64,000 nt of DNA. Source: Opisthorchis felineus. Its lineage: Eukaryota; Platyhelminthes; Trematoda; Opisthorchiida; Opisthorchiidae. Below the pieces are notes generated by a model that was given only the letters and a program-made list of their open reading frames with translations, did not search any database and had not been told where the DNA came from. The stretch spans positions 290,296-354,295 of the forward strand of contig SJOL01009490.1 in the NCBI GenBank assembly GCA_004794785.1. The letters are read 5' to 3'. Made by a program: the position numbers and the translations under genes. Positions 12,446 through 22,829 of this stretch are shown one piece after another. How positions within the stretch are numbered: the stretch's first letter is position 1; every line of letters begins with the position of its first letter.

Positions 12446-12492
12446 TCTATTCGCACTGGTGGAAATTTGTATCAAGAGTGTGCTCATCACCA
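12446..12492 (+). CDS. possible 47-bp micro-exon
   Basis: This stretch would link 12289-12403 and 12732-12838 in phase through a 42-nt intron (12404-12445). Its acceptor GAAAGTGCAG lacks a clear pyrimidine tract and its donor is GTATGA, so the call rests on phase alone. Confidence 0.2.
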
Positions 12493-12731
12493 GTATGAAA
12501 CAGTAGGATTTGAGTGCTCAGTGAGCTGGGTAATGCTGCTCAGACTGACCATAGAAATCACCCTCGTGGTAGTCGTACAAGTTAAACCTGCTGGGATGAT
12601 TCAGATTCGTGCAACGATAGCTGCCGACCAGTGCCAATCACGTTCAAAGTAGATAAAGGAGATAAAAGCGAAATTATCAAAAAGGTGAAATCAAGGCCTC
12701 GAATTTTCAAGAATAGCGAAAAATGTTGCAG

Positions 12732-12838
12732 ACTGTGAGAACCACATTTAAAAACTTCGGGAAACAATATGGCTGGTCGGGCATTTGGTTATCATCGAAC
12801 GCAAGCCTCGCAAACCGCGATGTGTTAAATTATGGAAG
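12732..12838 (+). CDS. candidate 107-bp internal exon (+ strand gene)
   Basis: An acceptor AAATGTTGCAG (ends 12731) precedes 35 open codons and a strong GTAAGT donor at 12839. The peptide reads TVRTTFKNFGKQYGWSG, then IWLSSNASLANRDVLNYG. The pattern 'FGKQYGW...' faintly recalls ligand-binding (ANF-receptor-like) domains, but this is too weak to use as a name. Confidence 0.42.
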
Positions 12839-13092
12839 GTAAGTCTATTCATTTCTTTAACAGAGCTGCTTGTATAAATTTTATACCTGTAGCGTGCTCC
12901 CCATGAGAATGGGATTCCGAGTAGAGCGCAATCCCCAGATGATCTTGAGAGAGCACTCCTCAGGAAGAGCGCGGCCAAATGGGTTTTTACGTAACTGCTT
13001 CAAAAGCAACACGTCCGAACTTTTTAACTAGCCTAACTCAGGGTTGATCTACGAGGAAAGTCGAATGAGTATGTACCGTTGGTTCCTTGAAC

Positions 13093-13281
13093 CTGGGTTT
13101 CAGTGCAACTACTTAGACGACCAAGAAAGCGTTGGACTTTTATAACAATTAAATATTTGCTTCTCATTTGCAACTGTAATAACCCAAGGGGTACACGCCC
13201 AAAACGTTCTTCGTCAACTTGTGTTACGATTCGTGTGAAAATAGAGGCCTGTAGCATTCTCAACTGCGTGTCAGACATCAC
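13093..13281 (-). CDS. candidate 189-bp exon, unidentified
   Basis: On the minus strand an acceptor CTCAACATTGTAG precedes 63 open codons (VMSDTQLRMLQASIF..., then VDEERFGRVPLGLLQLQMRSK) and a weak GTTCAA donor. Codon content looks coding-like. It starts and ends in phase 0 and could therefore splice to 11103-11196. An overlapping frame on the other strand (13103-13339) is also open, so strand choice is uncertain. Confidence 0.3.
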
Positions 13282-13339
13282 CTACAATGTTGAGCTTGAT
13301 TTTCAAACGCACCGCCTGGCTATGGTCAGGCAGACATAA

Positions 13340-14639
13340 CAAACACAGACGAAGTTTCTTGGCTCTGATGGGAAGCAACAAAGCCAAAATTTCCCGTATC
13401 TCTGATGGAGCACAGTGTTGGTGCCAGTTAATCCAATAGTGCAGCTCACGAGATCAGCAAGCTGTGGTTCAGTTGGGAGAGGGTCAACTGCGAGACCACC
13501 GTATACACTGCCAAAATTTTCTATTGCCGCTCAATACAGCAAACTTGCAGTTAATGCAAATTATGGGAGTAAAGCGGTAGTGTAGAGCTGTTTTACACTT
13601 CGAAGTTTTCGGCTTACTAAAAAACCAGCACTCAACGTGAATATTCCTTCCTTTGTTCTAAAAACAGGTAGGTCAGCTACTCGACAATGTTAATCAATTA
13701 AGCACCATGTCCAATTATTCATCCGGGCGAAAAACATCACACCATCTGCCCTATGAAAGATTCCGAGAACTGTTCCCAAAAATCAAGTACTGAGCACCCC
13801 GTTTCGCTTTGAAGCTCCAAACTTATCTCAGAAAAGGAACAAATAGTGTTGCACACTCAGTTCAACCGCTAAGTACCGGAACCGATGTTTTCCGGACATA
13901 TTCTTTTACACAATAATAACGAACTGAAACGCTGCCTCTTGAACCTGCAAGTATCTGTGGGGAGTATCTGACGGCGGATAATACAACGGATAGAGTCAGC
14001 TTCGGAGCTCGGTTTTAGGGATTTTGGAAATTGAAATGTGCGAGCGTTGCTTGGAAAAATGGTTTGTTATCTACAGGTGAACCTCCCGTTAAGTTAACCG
14101 GTACGGGCATTATTTACTAATACATACGTTATTCAAAACATGGAGTAGATCGCACAAAAACAGTGTTTTATCAAGAACCAGTTACCTGGAATACAAGCAA
14201 CCGGTGAGGTGAAGAAAACCCTGCCACAAATACACCGCGACCGATCATTGTTGCTGGATATGAGAACATCAGTTATGCCTTTCACGAAATATCCATCTGA
14301 CAAGATGGATAGATATATGGATAGATTATTTGCGATACTCCGGAGCAAGACAGTTTCATAAAGACCTGTAGTCGCGTAAAATGTCAATCCATAGAAAGCG
14401 CAGAAAATACAGTGTGTGAAGAAAACCTGGCTGCTTATTGCCAGTATCGTCTTTTGCCTTTATCGTCAAAAATCACTTTCATAATCATAAAAAACATGGT
14501 TGCTTAAAAGAAATTGCTTGGGGAAGAGATAGGGCCATACAAATCTATGACAACTGAACGGCTGTTGGCATCTGAACCTGAAAAGATTAGAATTACCGAA
14601 AGTACTAAGGCAAAATGCGATGAGTGGTCAAGGCGTAGT
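13340..14639. other. 3' flank of HS6ST, no gene seen
   Basis: No convincing exon. On the minus strand this is downstream of the HS6ST stop codon, so part of it may be 3' UTR; I did not find a polyadenylation signal I would commit to. Confidence 0.35.
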
Positions 14640-15558
14640 TCAATAAGATGTTGAAGAGCTGGCAAAATCTCCGAAATGACGCAACAGTACCTGGTCCCAG
14701 CTTGACTGCTCGCTTGATAGCTCCTCTCTGGATGGGGACGAACTTCCCTGTCGTTTTAACAGCTTAATCAGCTTATTAGTGAACTGACGACGGAAGTAGT
14801 TTCGATTGTTCGTGTCTAGGAGAATATCTTCAAGGCCAGGAAAATTCCGCCCACGCCAAAGTGTAAGTAATGGACGCTTGTGATGCACTGATATGGAACT
14901 ATCCCTAGCCACGTGCCAAGTGATTCGAAGGGTAAATAAGCGTCTGACGAAGTCATACAACATTTGGTCTAATACATTGGCGTCCCGAATCAGTTGTAAC
15001 TGAGAGTCAGACATGTTACGACGAACGTGATAGGCATGAGAAAGATGTTCAGAAGATTCATTGGCGACAAAAAGGCGGTTGAAAGTAATACGAAGTGAGC
15101 GCTGATACAAGTACTGTGTGTAAGCAAGATAGTCAGAAAGACCAAATGTTCGAAGAAAAGTCGCAAGGTTATGGTTGGCACTGTGTAGAAGTGCGCGCTG
15201 CGGTACAGTTGCCTGGAAATGACTGCGAGGCATGTTCCATTCTAGTAAGTGTCTATAGCAACCGAGACTGCGGAGGTTGGCCAACATCCGTGTTTGTCGG
15301 TTGAGTGCCAGGTTGTACTTACATTTTACAAAAGTATCCAAATCCACACCGGTCCATGTCGGATGACCGCGAAACCAAAACTGAGTAGAATTGCCACTAA
15401 ACTCGGGTAATGTGTAGCAGGGACGATATGTCCGGTTATCTGGAGGTCTACCTGCACAATGCAGGCTGGCTCCATGCCAAGTTGCACCACGTCGTACATG
15501 AAGCCATTCGCTGAGGAAACGATCGACGGGATTTCTTAGCAGAGTGAAGTAGATGAAT
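14640..15558 (-). CDS. HS6ST: heparan sulfate 6-O-sulfotransferase, exon 3 (C-terminal)
   Basis: This 919-bp exon carries most of the sulfotransferase domain. It starts at an acceptor CCTCTATTCAG and contributes the last base of Lys169. It continues FIYFTLLRNPVDRFLSEW, the 3'-phosphate-binding segment of PAPS sulfotransferases, then RRGATW and a YNLALNRQTRMLANL block typical of HS6ST. After that comes a region ending LRITWHVARDSS and a Ser-rich tail that stops at 14640. HS6STs are Golgi type II membrane enzymes that transfer sulfate from PAPS to the 6-O position of glucosamine in heparan sulfate. Joined with exons 1 and 2 the frame is intact: 401 + 105 + 919 = 1425 bp, giving 474 residues, close to the usual length of the family. 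Confidence 0.95.
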
Positions 15559-16002
15559 CTGAATAGAGGTGAAACGAACATAACTGGATAAAGATCACAT
15601 AAACGAGGAATGTCTTTTCAAGAAAACCCATGGGAATAGTGCCTACACAAATGCTTTCCACAAAACCGGCCGTGATGAGCGATCCTTTGATAATCTGTAT
15701 CGTCTTGACATTCATAGAAGCACTGATGGAATTTCCCAGCCAAAAGAAACAACCGAGAACGCACACTTCGTGAAAGCAGTAAAATCGATACAACTTCCGT
15801 TGTGCCAGTATAAAAATTCGATCTGACTTCAATACCTCTATGTTCACTCATATTGATGATTTATTTCCATAATCGTGGAATGCCAGGAATATGTACAAGG
15901 CAGCAGCGATAAAACACAGGGCGAGACTGTCAGACCTCACCTATCCATTCTATTAGATCTTACTTTTTTGAAATCGTTTCCCAAGTGCACAGCCAAGTGC
16001 GA

Positions 16003-16013
16003 CCGGTGGGGTA
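16003..16013. repeat. target-site duplication of SINE, left copy
   Basis: CCGGTGGGGTA at 16003-16013 is repeated exactly at 16203-16213, flanking the SINE. Confidence 0.85.
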
Positions 16014-16202
16014 AAAAAATCATCATTCTGCTGTAGTACCCTTTCGGTGCCTAACTGCCATGCCACCCGAAGGAGGCACGAGGGCTGGGATACTGCCAGG
16101 TTGTCCAAGCCTAGACAGGGGAAGTCGAGAGGCAGAGGTCGGGTTCGAACCACGGACCTTCCGGTCGGTAAACTCGCGCTCTAACCACTGATCCATCTCG
16201 CC
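16014..16202 (-). mobile_element. tRNA-derived SINE, complete
   Basis: Read on the minus strand it begins GGCGAGATGGATCAGTGG, with a tRNA-like A box in GATCAGTGGTTAGAGC, and has a perfect B box GGTTCGAACC. A roughly 110-bp unrelated body follows, ending AATGATGATTTTTTT. It is bounded by an 11-bp TSD. The body translates to the [15 protein letters not shown] peptide that I recall as widespread in predicted fluke proteins, a known sign of this SINE. It lies in intron 2 of HS6ST in the same orientation as the gene. Confidence 0.85.
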
Positions 16203-16469
16203 CCGGTGGGGTAGCGGGGTTGCTGATGATCGTCGTACGGTTCACACACCATTTCGGTGGCTTTAAGTCCTAATGAAAGAATATATTCTTCTCGCGACAC
16301 TACGGCGGGGTGACACCCAACATATCGATGTGTCGTCACTCGACCCATGTAAAACTGTGTGGGAAACCCAGCTTCCAGGCTCCAACAGAGCACCGGTAGC
16401 GCAGGTGTACTGGTTGTCACACGATGGCTAACATCGCTTAATGATGAGCAGAATGTGATGGCGGGCTGG

Positions 16470-17211
16470 GTCGATGAAGGTTGTAGTGGCTACGGCATGC
16501 GTCAGATGCAGAAACAGCAGTGTTGCCACTAGTGCTTTACTGCCGTACGGCCACAAAGTTTATATAATTATACTCGAAGACAAATTGAAAAAAGAAAACA
16601 TTAGATTAGGGAGGGACATGGTGCTAGCTTACCATGTGAATTTTGAGGTGTCTACACCTCCAAACGCTTAGTCAGAAAATCTGGAAAGAAATCGACAGCA
16701 CAAGCGCCACTGACACCGATCAGCCGCCATCTATTGAAATGCCTCCAGCCAAGCGCGGGTGACGGCATCGAAGACCTCATCCTGGAAGGAGGACTACATC
16801 AACAACACCCAAACACCAGATAAAACTCTTCATTTGGTTCTGACAAATTAAAAGTTGTCCACTTCGCGGTTAGCGCCATTCTGAAGGAGGCAAAGACAGT
16901 AATCACCTTGGTAGACGATATTTCGGTATTCGTGGAACGTGGCGGAACCACCACAGCTGGTGGGGCTGAATGTATTACGCGACTGAAGTACCCGCTACAC
17001 ACCCAAATACCCGTTTTATAATTATCCCGTTAATAATCAGTTGACGTGATCCGACACCAGCAACTCTTCTGAGGAATCGTATGCGTGCTGCAGATCGACA
17101 AGCCTCTTACCAGCAACGATCTGAAAACCGGGGGTTTGAAGACCTTCCAGCGTCCGCCTCCTCAGTTCACCGACGACGAAGTTGAAAAAATCGGGAATGA
17201 ACATCCTAACC
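16470..17211 (-). mobile_element. older RTE LINE copy A, 3' part
   Basis: On the minus strand this starts with a degenerate GCPLSPFLFNFV-like block (FFNFVVGELRRRTLEGL at about 17190-17130). It then jumps to the C-terminal RTE region, read in broken frames as RLPR and PPSEWR near 16900. It pairs closely with copy B at 24220-25780. The upstream half of this copy lies at 21329-21520; the two halves are separated by the full-length LINE. Many stops and frameshifts: inactive. Confidence 0.75.
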
Positions 17212-17222
17212 GGACACCAGTT
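17212..17222. repeat. target-site duplication of full-length LINE, left copy
   Basis: GGACACCAGTT at 17212-17222 is repeated exactly at 21318-21328. The duplicated bases belong to the older RTE copy: copy B has the matching GGTGTCC at the same point of its reverse transcriptase, which confirms the insertion point. Confidence 0.9.
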
Positions 17223-17479
17223 ATCACACTCATCATCATCTTTGTCAGCTGTAAGAACCGCGTACTTATCGTAGTGGTTGTAGCTGCCACAGTTTCGTTC
17301 ACCGATGATTTGGGGAGGTGGGGTAGGCAGCTGCGCATTGGAGGCGGGAGCTGATAAATTGGTGCGTAAATGCAGCACTATCAGTGGACTGTCAAGTGGG
17401 GGAATCGAGAAGGGAGCTATGCATTGAAGGCAATAGCTTGGATGCACGAGCGCCATTGAGGGCGCGACTGGGCCATGTC

Positions 17480-20400
17480 TCACAATGTCTCTAACCATTG
17501 ATGTGGCCCGTCTTGGGGTCCCCATCCAGGAAGACGGCAATGACCAGCGCAGCTGAGTCTGCTGGTAATGGCTTTTATACTTCGCTGCCAAGTCATTGTT
17601 TGACCTCCCCTGGCTCGTTTCCACCCTTCATGTGGTTGTGCGAAAAGAACCCTTCGAGGAAATCGGTCGACTGGCATACGTGGCCAAGCCAGCGCAACCT
17701 ATGCAGTGTGATCAGTTCGTCTATCGAGGGTGAGTTATTTCTTCCGAATACCATTCGACGTACTTCAGCATTGCTTATCCGGTGTTCCCACCAGACTCGG
17801 GCAATGCTCCGAAGACATCGATGGTCAAACACTGAAAGTCCTTTGACGTCCTCGGCGCGCAACGGCCAGGTTGCTGACCCGTATAGTAGTATGGAGCGCA
17901 CCGCAGCATTGTAAACTCGACCCTTGACGGATAAGCTGATGTCACGCCTACGCCACAGGTGACGCAGTTTCACAAAAGCTGTTCTGGCCTTCCCAATCCG
18001 GATGGAAATATCATTTTCGGCGAGACCACCGGGACTAATACAGCTGCCCAGGTAAAGAAATTTGTCTACTACCTCAATCAGTTCATCTACAAGCATGAGG
18101 CTAGTGTTCTAGCCCACCCAGCCTTGCAGTAGCACTTTACACTTTGCCGGTGTGAAGCGCATGCCAAACCGTGAGGCGGAATTATTTAGATTGTTTAATA
18201 TTGTTTGAATTACCACGGGGTCAGATCCAAGAAGAGCTATGTCGTCTGCGTACTCGATATCTGTGAGCGGACGCCCAGGGAGCACTTCGACCCCACAGGC
18301 ATTAGAGGCTGACAGTGAGTCTTCCATGATCGAATCAATGACGAAGTAGAAGACGAAAGATGAAAGAGGACAACCCTGTCTGACACCACTTGGTGTGGTG
18401 AACTCAGGCAAGAGCTTTCCGTAGACCTTCGCACGGCCGCAGGAGTTGGCTTACAGTGCCTTCAGGAGGGTCAAGAATTTGACACATTTGCTCCACAGAC
18501 AATGACATAGTGCCTGACGGTCCATAGAGCCAAAGGCAGCTCCCGGATCAAGGAACACGGCCATTGTTGGTTGCTGGAAGCAGTGTCGCTGTTCCAGAAT
18601 TTGTCGGAGGGTGAAGATATGATCGATGCACCCTCTTGCAGGACGGAACCCAGCTTGGTTTTCACGGATTTGTCTCTCTCTGTGTTCAGTCAACCTTCGA
18701 AGGATAAGGCCAGAGAGCACCTACGATGCCACAGCTAACAGGTTGATGCAACGGTGGTTTTCACACAGCGTCCGCGTACCCTTTTTGAAGATAGGGATAA
18801 CTGTCGACATGCTCCATTCTGCAGGCACCTTCTCTTCGTTCCACATAGAACCAATGAGCTTTGTCAGATGGGTCACCAGGGATTCTCCGCCTCCTTTGAG
18901 GAGGGCTGGATACAGACCGTCCGGTCCTGGTGCCTTCTCACGTTTTAGTATGGATATTTCGTACTTAATTTTTTCTTCCGACGGGCGATCAAGGTTTACA
19001 TTCCATTCGCCCGTGTGCATTATCTCCAAAGGTTGTGTTGCAGGAGGCCAGCTGAACTGTTCTTCGAAGTGTTCCGCCCATCTTTCCAGTCGACGTTTTT
19101 GCGAGTGAATTAATGAGCCATCTTTTTCACTTATCATTTCGCTGACCGTTGCTTTCCTAGGGCCAGTCGATCGTATCATTTGATATAGGGTACGGCTGTT
19201 TCCCGTAGCAAAAGCCTTCTCCATCTCCCGAGCTTTCGATGTTCACCAGAGCTCTCGGTCTTTCCTTAGACTCTTCACTATTTGGCATTTGAGGGATTTG
19301 CGTGCGCCGTCGTACTCGGTGCCTGCTGGTATGGCTTTCCTGACATCAATCATGGATAGTGATCTCACCGACACCCAGTGGTCTTTTGGTCGAATCGGAG
19401 AGGTCGGACAGACAGCACCGAACGCCGCTAACATAGCACCTTTCACATTTTGCCACGCTTCATCCACATGCTCACTGCCACCACAGTATTGGTTTACTGT
19501 GGAGAGTTGTTGGGCTAGCTCAGATCGGTACTGTTGAGCTACGGCCCTTATTCGAAGATAGTGGATTGGCATGCTTCTTGCTAATTTGCGAGGGCCTGAA
19601 TGGAAGCGAACTGTCAGGCGTGCACGCACCATGGCGTGATCGGAATCAAGTGGTGTGCCCCAGAAGGAACGAGTCTTGAATTGTGGCTCTCCATCGGTGG
19701 CTGATGGCCACGTGGTCATACTGGGTCCACGGTTGATTTTCAGTTGGTGGCCGCCAGGTTACTCGATGCGAACGTTTATGTTGAACAGAAACAGTTCTAT
19801 TATATTGCCAGAAACAGTTCATGGTCAGCACACAACTGAAGAACTCGATCTCCGTTGTCTATGCGGCGAGCATCGACTCCAAATCGACCGCCCAAATGCG
19901 ATTCCAAGGAGCTCAGACGACCTACTTGAGTATTCATATCGCCTGCAAGGATCACAATGTCAGTGCTTTTTGCCTGACGAATGAGCCCGGATAGCTCTCG
20001 ATAGAAAATATCCTTCTCAGCATCAGAACTGCAGTCCGTTGGGGCATAAACCGACACTACAAACAGGCACCGCTTCTTATGCCGAGAGGCATGGAGCTTG
20101 ATTGAACTGGATAACCGGACGGCGCAAAGACGACTGTTCACTGGGATCCAATCCAGCAAAGCGCGTTCAGCTCTGGGGCTGAGTGTAACTCTCACGCCAT
20201 ATATTCCACGAGTCATCGCTTCTGGGTCACAGGACACACGAAGGGAGGAATGTGAAAGCGCTGAATTCATCCTTGGCGTTCTGAGACACATAACCACGCT
20301 TGGGTCTTGTATGCTTGTTTCGAAGACACAGCATACATCAAACTTAAGGGAATATAAGGTTTCAGCAAGCATTGCCTGTTTGCCAATTTGACATAGAGTA

Positions 20401-20579
20401 CGGACGTTAAAAGCTCCTATATAGAAAGGATCTCGTGGATTTAGAAGGGTGTTATTTTGTTTACTGTTAAAAGGCAGCGGGGAGCATAAGGCCCTTCGGT
20501 CAGATAATTGACAGTCAAGTGACCCAGTGATGTTTGCTTGTGTGGTGGGAAGGGGTTGGGGAGGGACATCGGTGGACAC
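17480..20579 (-). pseudogene. RTE endonuclease-reverse transcriptase polyprotein, broken
   Basis: In order on the minus strand: endonuclease (IGAFNVRTLCQIG, the FETSIQD acid, DIVILAGDMNTQVG, and SDHAMV at about 19640); linker EEQFSWPPATQPL; RT with FKKGTR, ENQAGFRPARGC, GVRQGCPLSSF and the catalytic IEYADDIALLG near 18250; and a C-terminal CLRSIARVWWEH and LRWLGHV region. The catalytic YADD and the SDH of the endonuclease survive. In-frame stops stand at 19245-19243, 18723-18721, 18453-18451 and 18111-18109. Frameshifts occur near 19810, 19670 and 17600. The full protein would be about 1,000 residues. It would have nicked DNA and primed reverse transcription at the nick. Confidence 0.88.
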
Positions 20580-20655
20580 CGAACTGCGCGGGCAAATGAT
20601 ACTTCCCGGTTGCCCAGGTCGAGGAAGGGGGTTTGGTTGAGGAACCCCACCTTGA

Positions 20656-20800
20656 GCCTTTCACTCAAAAGTCTGACCCACAAGGCAGTGGGAGGATATA
20701 GGGTTTTTTTAAGGGACCCTGCCCCTAGCCTCTGACTCAAAGGTCTGACCCACAAGGCAGTGGATTGTAGGGTTTTCTTGGAGGACTCAATAGTCTGACC
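20656..20800 (-). repeat. 72-bp tandem units in LINE 5' leader
   Basis: GTCTGACCCACAAGGCAGTGG starts at 20671 and again at 20743, a 72-base period, and a diverged third copy begins GTCTGACC at 20793. Tandem units in a LINE 5' leader can act as promoter modules; here that is an inference. Confidence 0.75.
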
Positions 20801-21317
20801 TGCTCGGCTTCAGGGGATTGGCCTAACCCGGGGGCGCAGGGAATAAGGCATTACTGTCTCATTCCTGATGCGGTTGCGCACAGCAGGTGCATTTTGAGCA
20901 GCACCGGACTCTTTGGTTTTAAAAGTATTTCGACCGTATTGGATAATGCGCCGGCGGTCACGGTTAACCGTTGGGCGATCGGAGTGTGCGGTTTTTGGGG
21001 CCGACCTCTTCTAACCCGTCCTTCCTCGGAGGAAGGCAGCATCGCTGTTTCCATAAATACGGACATGCTTGTCGCCTGAGGGAAACACCTTACTGCCTTC
21101 ACACTCCTGTCGCAGAGGACAGTACGACTTTACCCCCAGACCGCCTCGTAGCACGATTACTCGTAGTACGGGGTCTCGCTGCTCTTGGTCTGACTGCTCC
21201 CCTTTAGCCTTCCTGGCATGGTTGCACCTTGTGGAACGACGTTCCAGTCAGTGTAGCCCGCGGGATCATTGCAGCACTCAAACCCGACCACCACGTCAAG
21301 GTGGCAGCTTTAGGTCG

Positions 21318-21328
21318 GGACACCAGTT
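21318..21328. repeat. target-site duplication of full-length LINE, right copy
   Basis: GGACACCAGTT, identical to 17212-17222. Confidence 0.9.
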
Positions 21329-21520
21329 CATGAAGGGAAACTTTTATAAAGCTCATCATACACTCTCACACGCTCAGAAGTACGTAAATATAAGGACCGG
21401 GTGGTGCTCACAAACTTCTGTGGCATCCCCTGTTCAGCAAATGTACTTAGAAATATTGATCGTTCGACAGAATCGCTCGCACCCTTTAAGTTAAGGAACA
21501 CAATAAGTAAGGCAAGAAAG
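21329..21520 (-). mobile_element. older RTE LINE copy A, 5' part
   Basis: On the minus strand the stretch reads, in broken frames, an RT segment ASDSVERSIFLS followed by SLYLRTSERVRVYDEL. It parallels 25370-25500 of copy B (SVDRSVLLT and RVYGQLSKS). It would run straight into 17211 if the 4.1 kb LINE and one TSD copy were removed. Confidence 0.75.
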
Positions 21521-21553
21521 AGCCCATCACCATATGGGGGAAAGGTGACTTAC

Positions 21554-21658
21554 TTCCTTTGCTCTGTCTTTCCATCCAGCTCGGTTAGTCTGTCCTGTAC
21601 ACATTCTGTGTATTCGGTCAGGTCTGCATGAAGACCACAAATCCAACCGGTCGAAAAC
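21554..21658 (-). CDS. HS6ST: heparan sulfate 6-O-sulfotransferase, exon 2
   Basis: A 105-bp exon from the acceptor TGTTTGTCTAG to the donor GTAAGT. It encodes RFSTGWICGLHADLTEYTEC and then VQDRLTELDGKTEQR. The first block is diagnostic: vertebrate HS6STs have SRFSTGWSCGLHADWTEL, and the histidine in GLHAD (His144 here) matches the proposed catalytic base. Both flanking introns are phase 2. Intron 1 is only 190 nt (21659-21848); intron 2 is 5,995 nt because of the nested transposons. Confidence 0.95.
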
Positions 21659-21848
21659 CTAGACAAACAGGGAATAAGTATACACTGAATATACGGAGTA
21701 GATATCACAAGAAATCCCAGCAGAAAGATGGATGAAAATAGAATGAATCGAAACAAACATTCATAAATGTATTCACGACCGATGTACTCAAAAGCCAGTG
21801 ATACAATCAACACACATACACGCAAAACTCACAACTGGGACAACCTAC

Positions 21849-22249
21849 CGATTGACGAGCCATGTGTTGCCCGACTTTGTGCGACACTGACAGCGCCGAA
21901 AGCGCGGCATACACAAACAAGAACGGTTCCGGAGTCCGTGCTTGACAAGTCGACGCTCAATCAGCGACCCTCCAGTTTTCTGAATGTGCAAAAAGACCAG
22001 AACGCTTTGTTGGATGGGTGAATGAAGTGGATGAACTATCACGGTTGTGTCATTCTTCACCTTTTGTGTAGCAGCCAAAAGGAAACGAATCCCATTATAA
22101 CCAACAAAGTAAGATGTCGGATCAGAAACAACTGCCTCACGCAGTGTGTAATACAGAAACAGCAACACAAAAATAGACAAGGCAAGGAGAAAATAATATT
22201 TCCTGCGCAACTGGCATGACGATGGACAGCCGATACGACACAATCCCAT
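21849..22249 (-). CDS. HS6ST: heparan sulfate 6-O-sulfotransferase, exon 1 of CDS
   Basis: I chose the ATG at 22249 (MGLCRIGCPSSCQLRRKYYF) because it is the only in-frame ATG before a typical type II anchor. The anchor is a hydrophobic segment at residues 18-34 (FLLALSIFVLLFLYY) preceded by the basic LRRK. A stem region follows, then VFLHIQKTGGSLIERRLV at about residues 85-102, the 5'-phosphosulfate-binding loop that grips PAPS, and a Cys-rich block ending NTWLVN. The donor is GTAGGT at 21848. The order anchor, PAPS loop, HAD and second PAPS site is that of Golgi HS 6-O-sulfotransferases. Confidence 0.94.
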
Positions 22250-22317
22250 ATCAGGTGCTATCCCATTATGGCACGATACTTGTGATGGCCACTCGACCGA
22301 AGGTAAATTAACGGATG
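22250..22317 (-). other. probable 5' UTR of HS6ST with upstream splice acceptor
   Basis: On the minus strand a pyrimidine-rich CTTTTGTTTATTTCAG ends at 22318, directly upstream of the first coding exon. The frame is open through it without an ATG. This points to at least one further 5' exon carrying the start of the transcript, which I did not locate. Confidence 0.5.
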
Positions 22318-22829
22318 CTGAAATAAACAAAAGATGAAGGTAAGTCCGTGGAAGATATAAGCACAGGGTGGGTGTTTCCCCTTGAATACTCGTGAGATGA
22401 TGGCCGAGGCAGTTGGTAGCTTGATGGCCGAAAAAACCATACAGAAAGGTAACAACGCATTACAACAGCTCATCCGGTTGTCCGGGAAGACACCAATGTT
22501 CAAGCTAGAGACATTTGATATGATTCAGCACTTCAAGTCCGTGCGTTGAGATGGGCTACAACAGTCGGTGGTCTGTTGAAAGAAGAAAAACGAGGAAAAT
22601 GTCTGACAACACTACTTTGAGCGGGTCTCCTAACATCAGTGTCCGTCCTCCGGCGTAATCACAGGCGGATGTAGTTAAGAAACTTAAGACCTCATTTGAC
22701 TAATGCGTACGAAACTAACTACCGCACTTCTTCGTTCACGAAGGTCCAAAATTTGAGCGGAATATTCTGCATTTTTCAAGAATAGCGTATTACCAAATAC
22801 CTACCGCCGAACACCTTACCCACGGTGAG

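Larger units (their letters stand above)
17223..21317 (-). mobile_element. full-length RTE-type LINE (4.1 kb), nested, inactive
   Basis: The element runs on the minus strand from CGACCTAAAGCTGCC at 21317 to a short GATGATGATGAGTGTGAT tail at 17223, between perfect 11-bp TSDs. It has about 0.75 kb of 5' leader, a single endonuclease/reverse transcriptase coding region and a short 3' UTR. One ORF with an AP-type endonuclease before the RT, about 4 kb of length and a simple-repeat tail fit the RTE clade (SR2/BovB-like). It sits in intron 2 of HS6ST in gene orientation. Several stops and frameshifts make it non-autonomous now. Confidence 0.88.

Noticed and set aside
15536..15847. minus-strand hydrophobic frame just upstream of HS6ST exon 3
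   Set aside because: Intron sequence; exon 3 starts at the acceptor at 15559-15560 and joins exon 2 in phase without it.
18626..19108. 160-codon plus-strand frame
   Set aside because: Lies antisense to the RTE reverse transcriptase, which explains the lack of stops.
22250..22330. longer HS6ST N-terminus from a TTG at 22330
   Set aside because: TTG is not a normal start here and the stretch includes a good splice acceptor; the ATG at 22249 precedes the membrane anchor.
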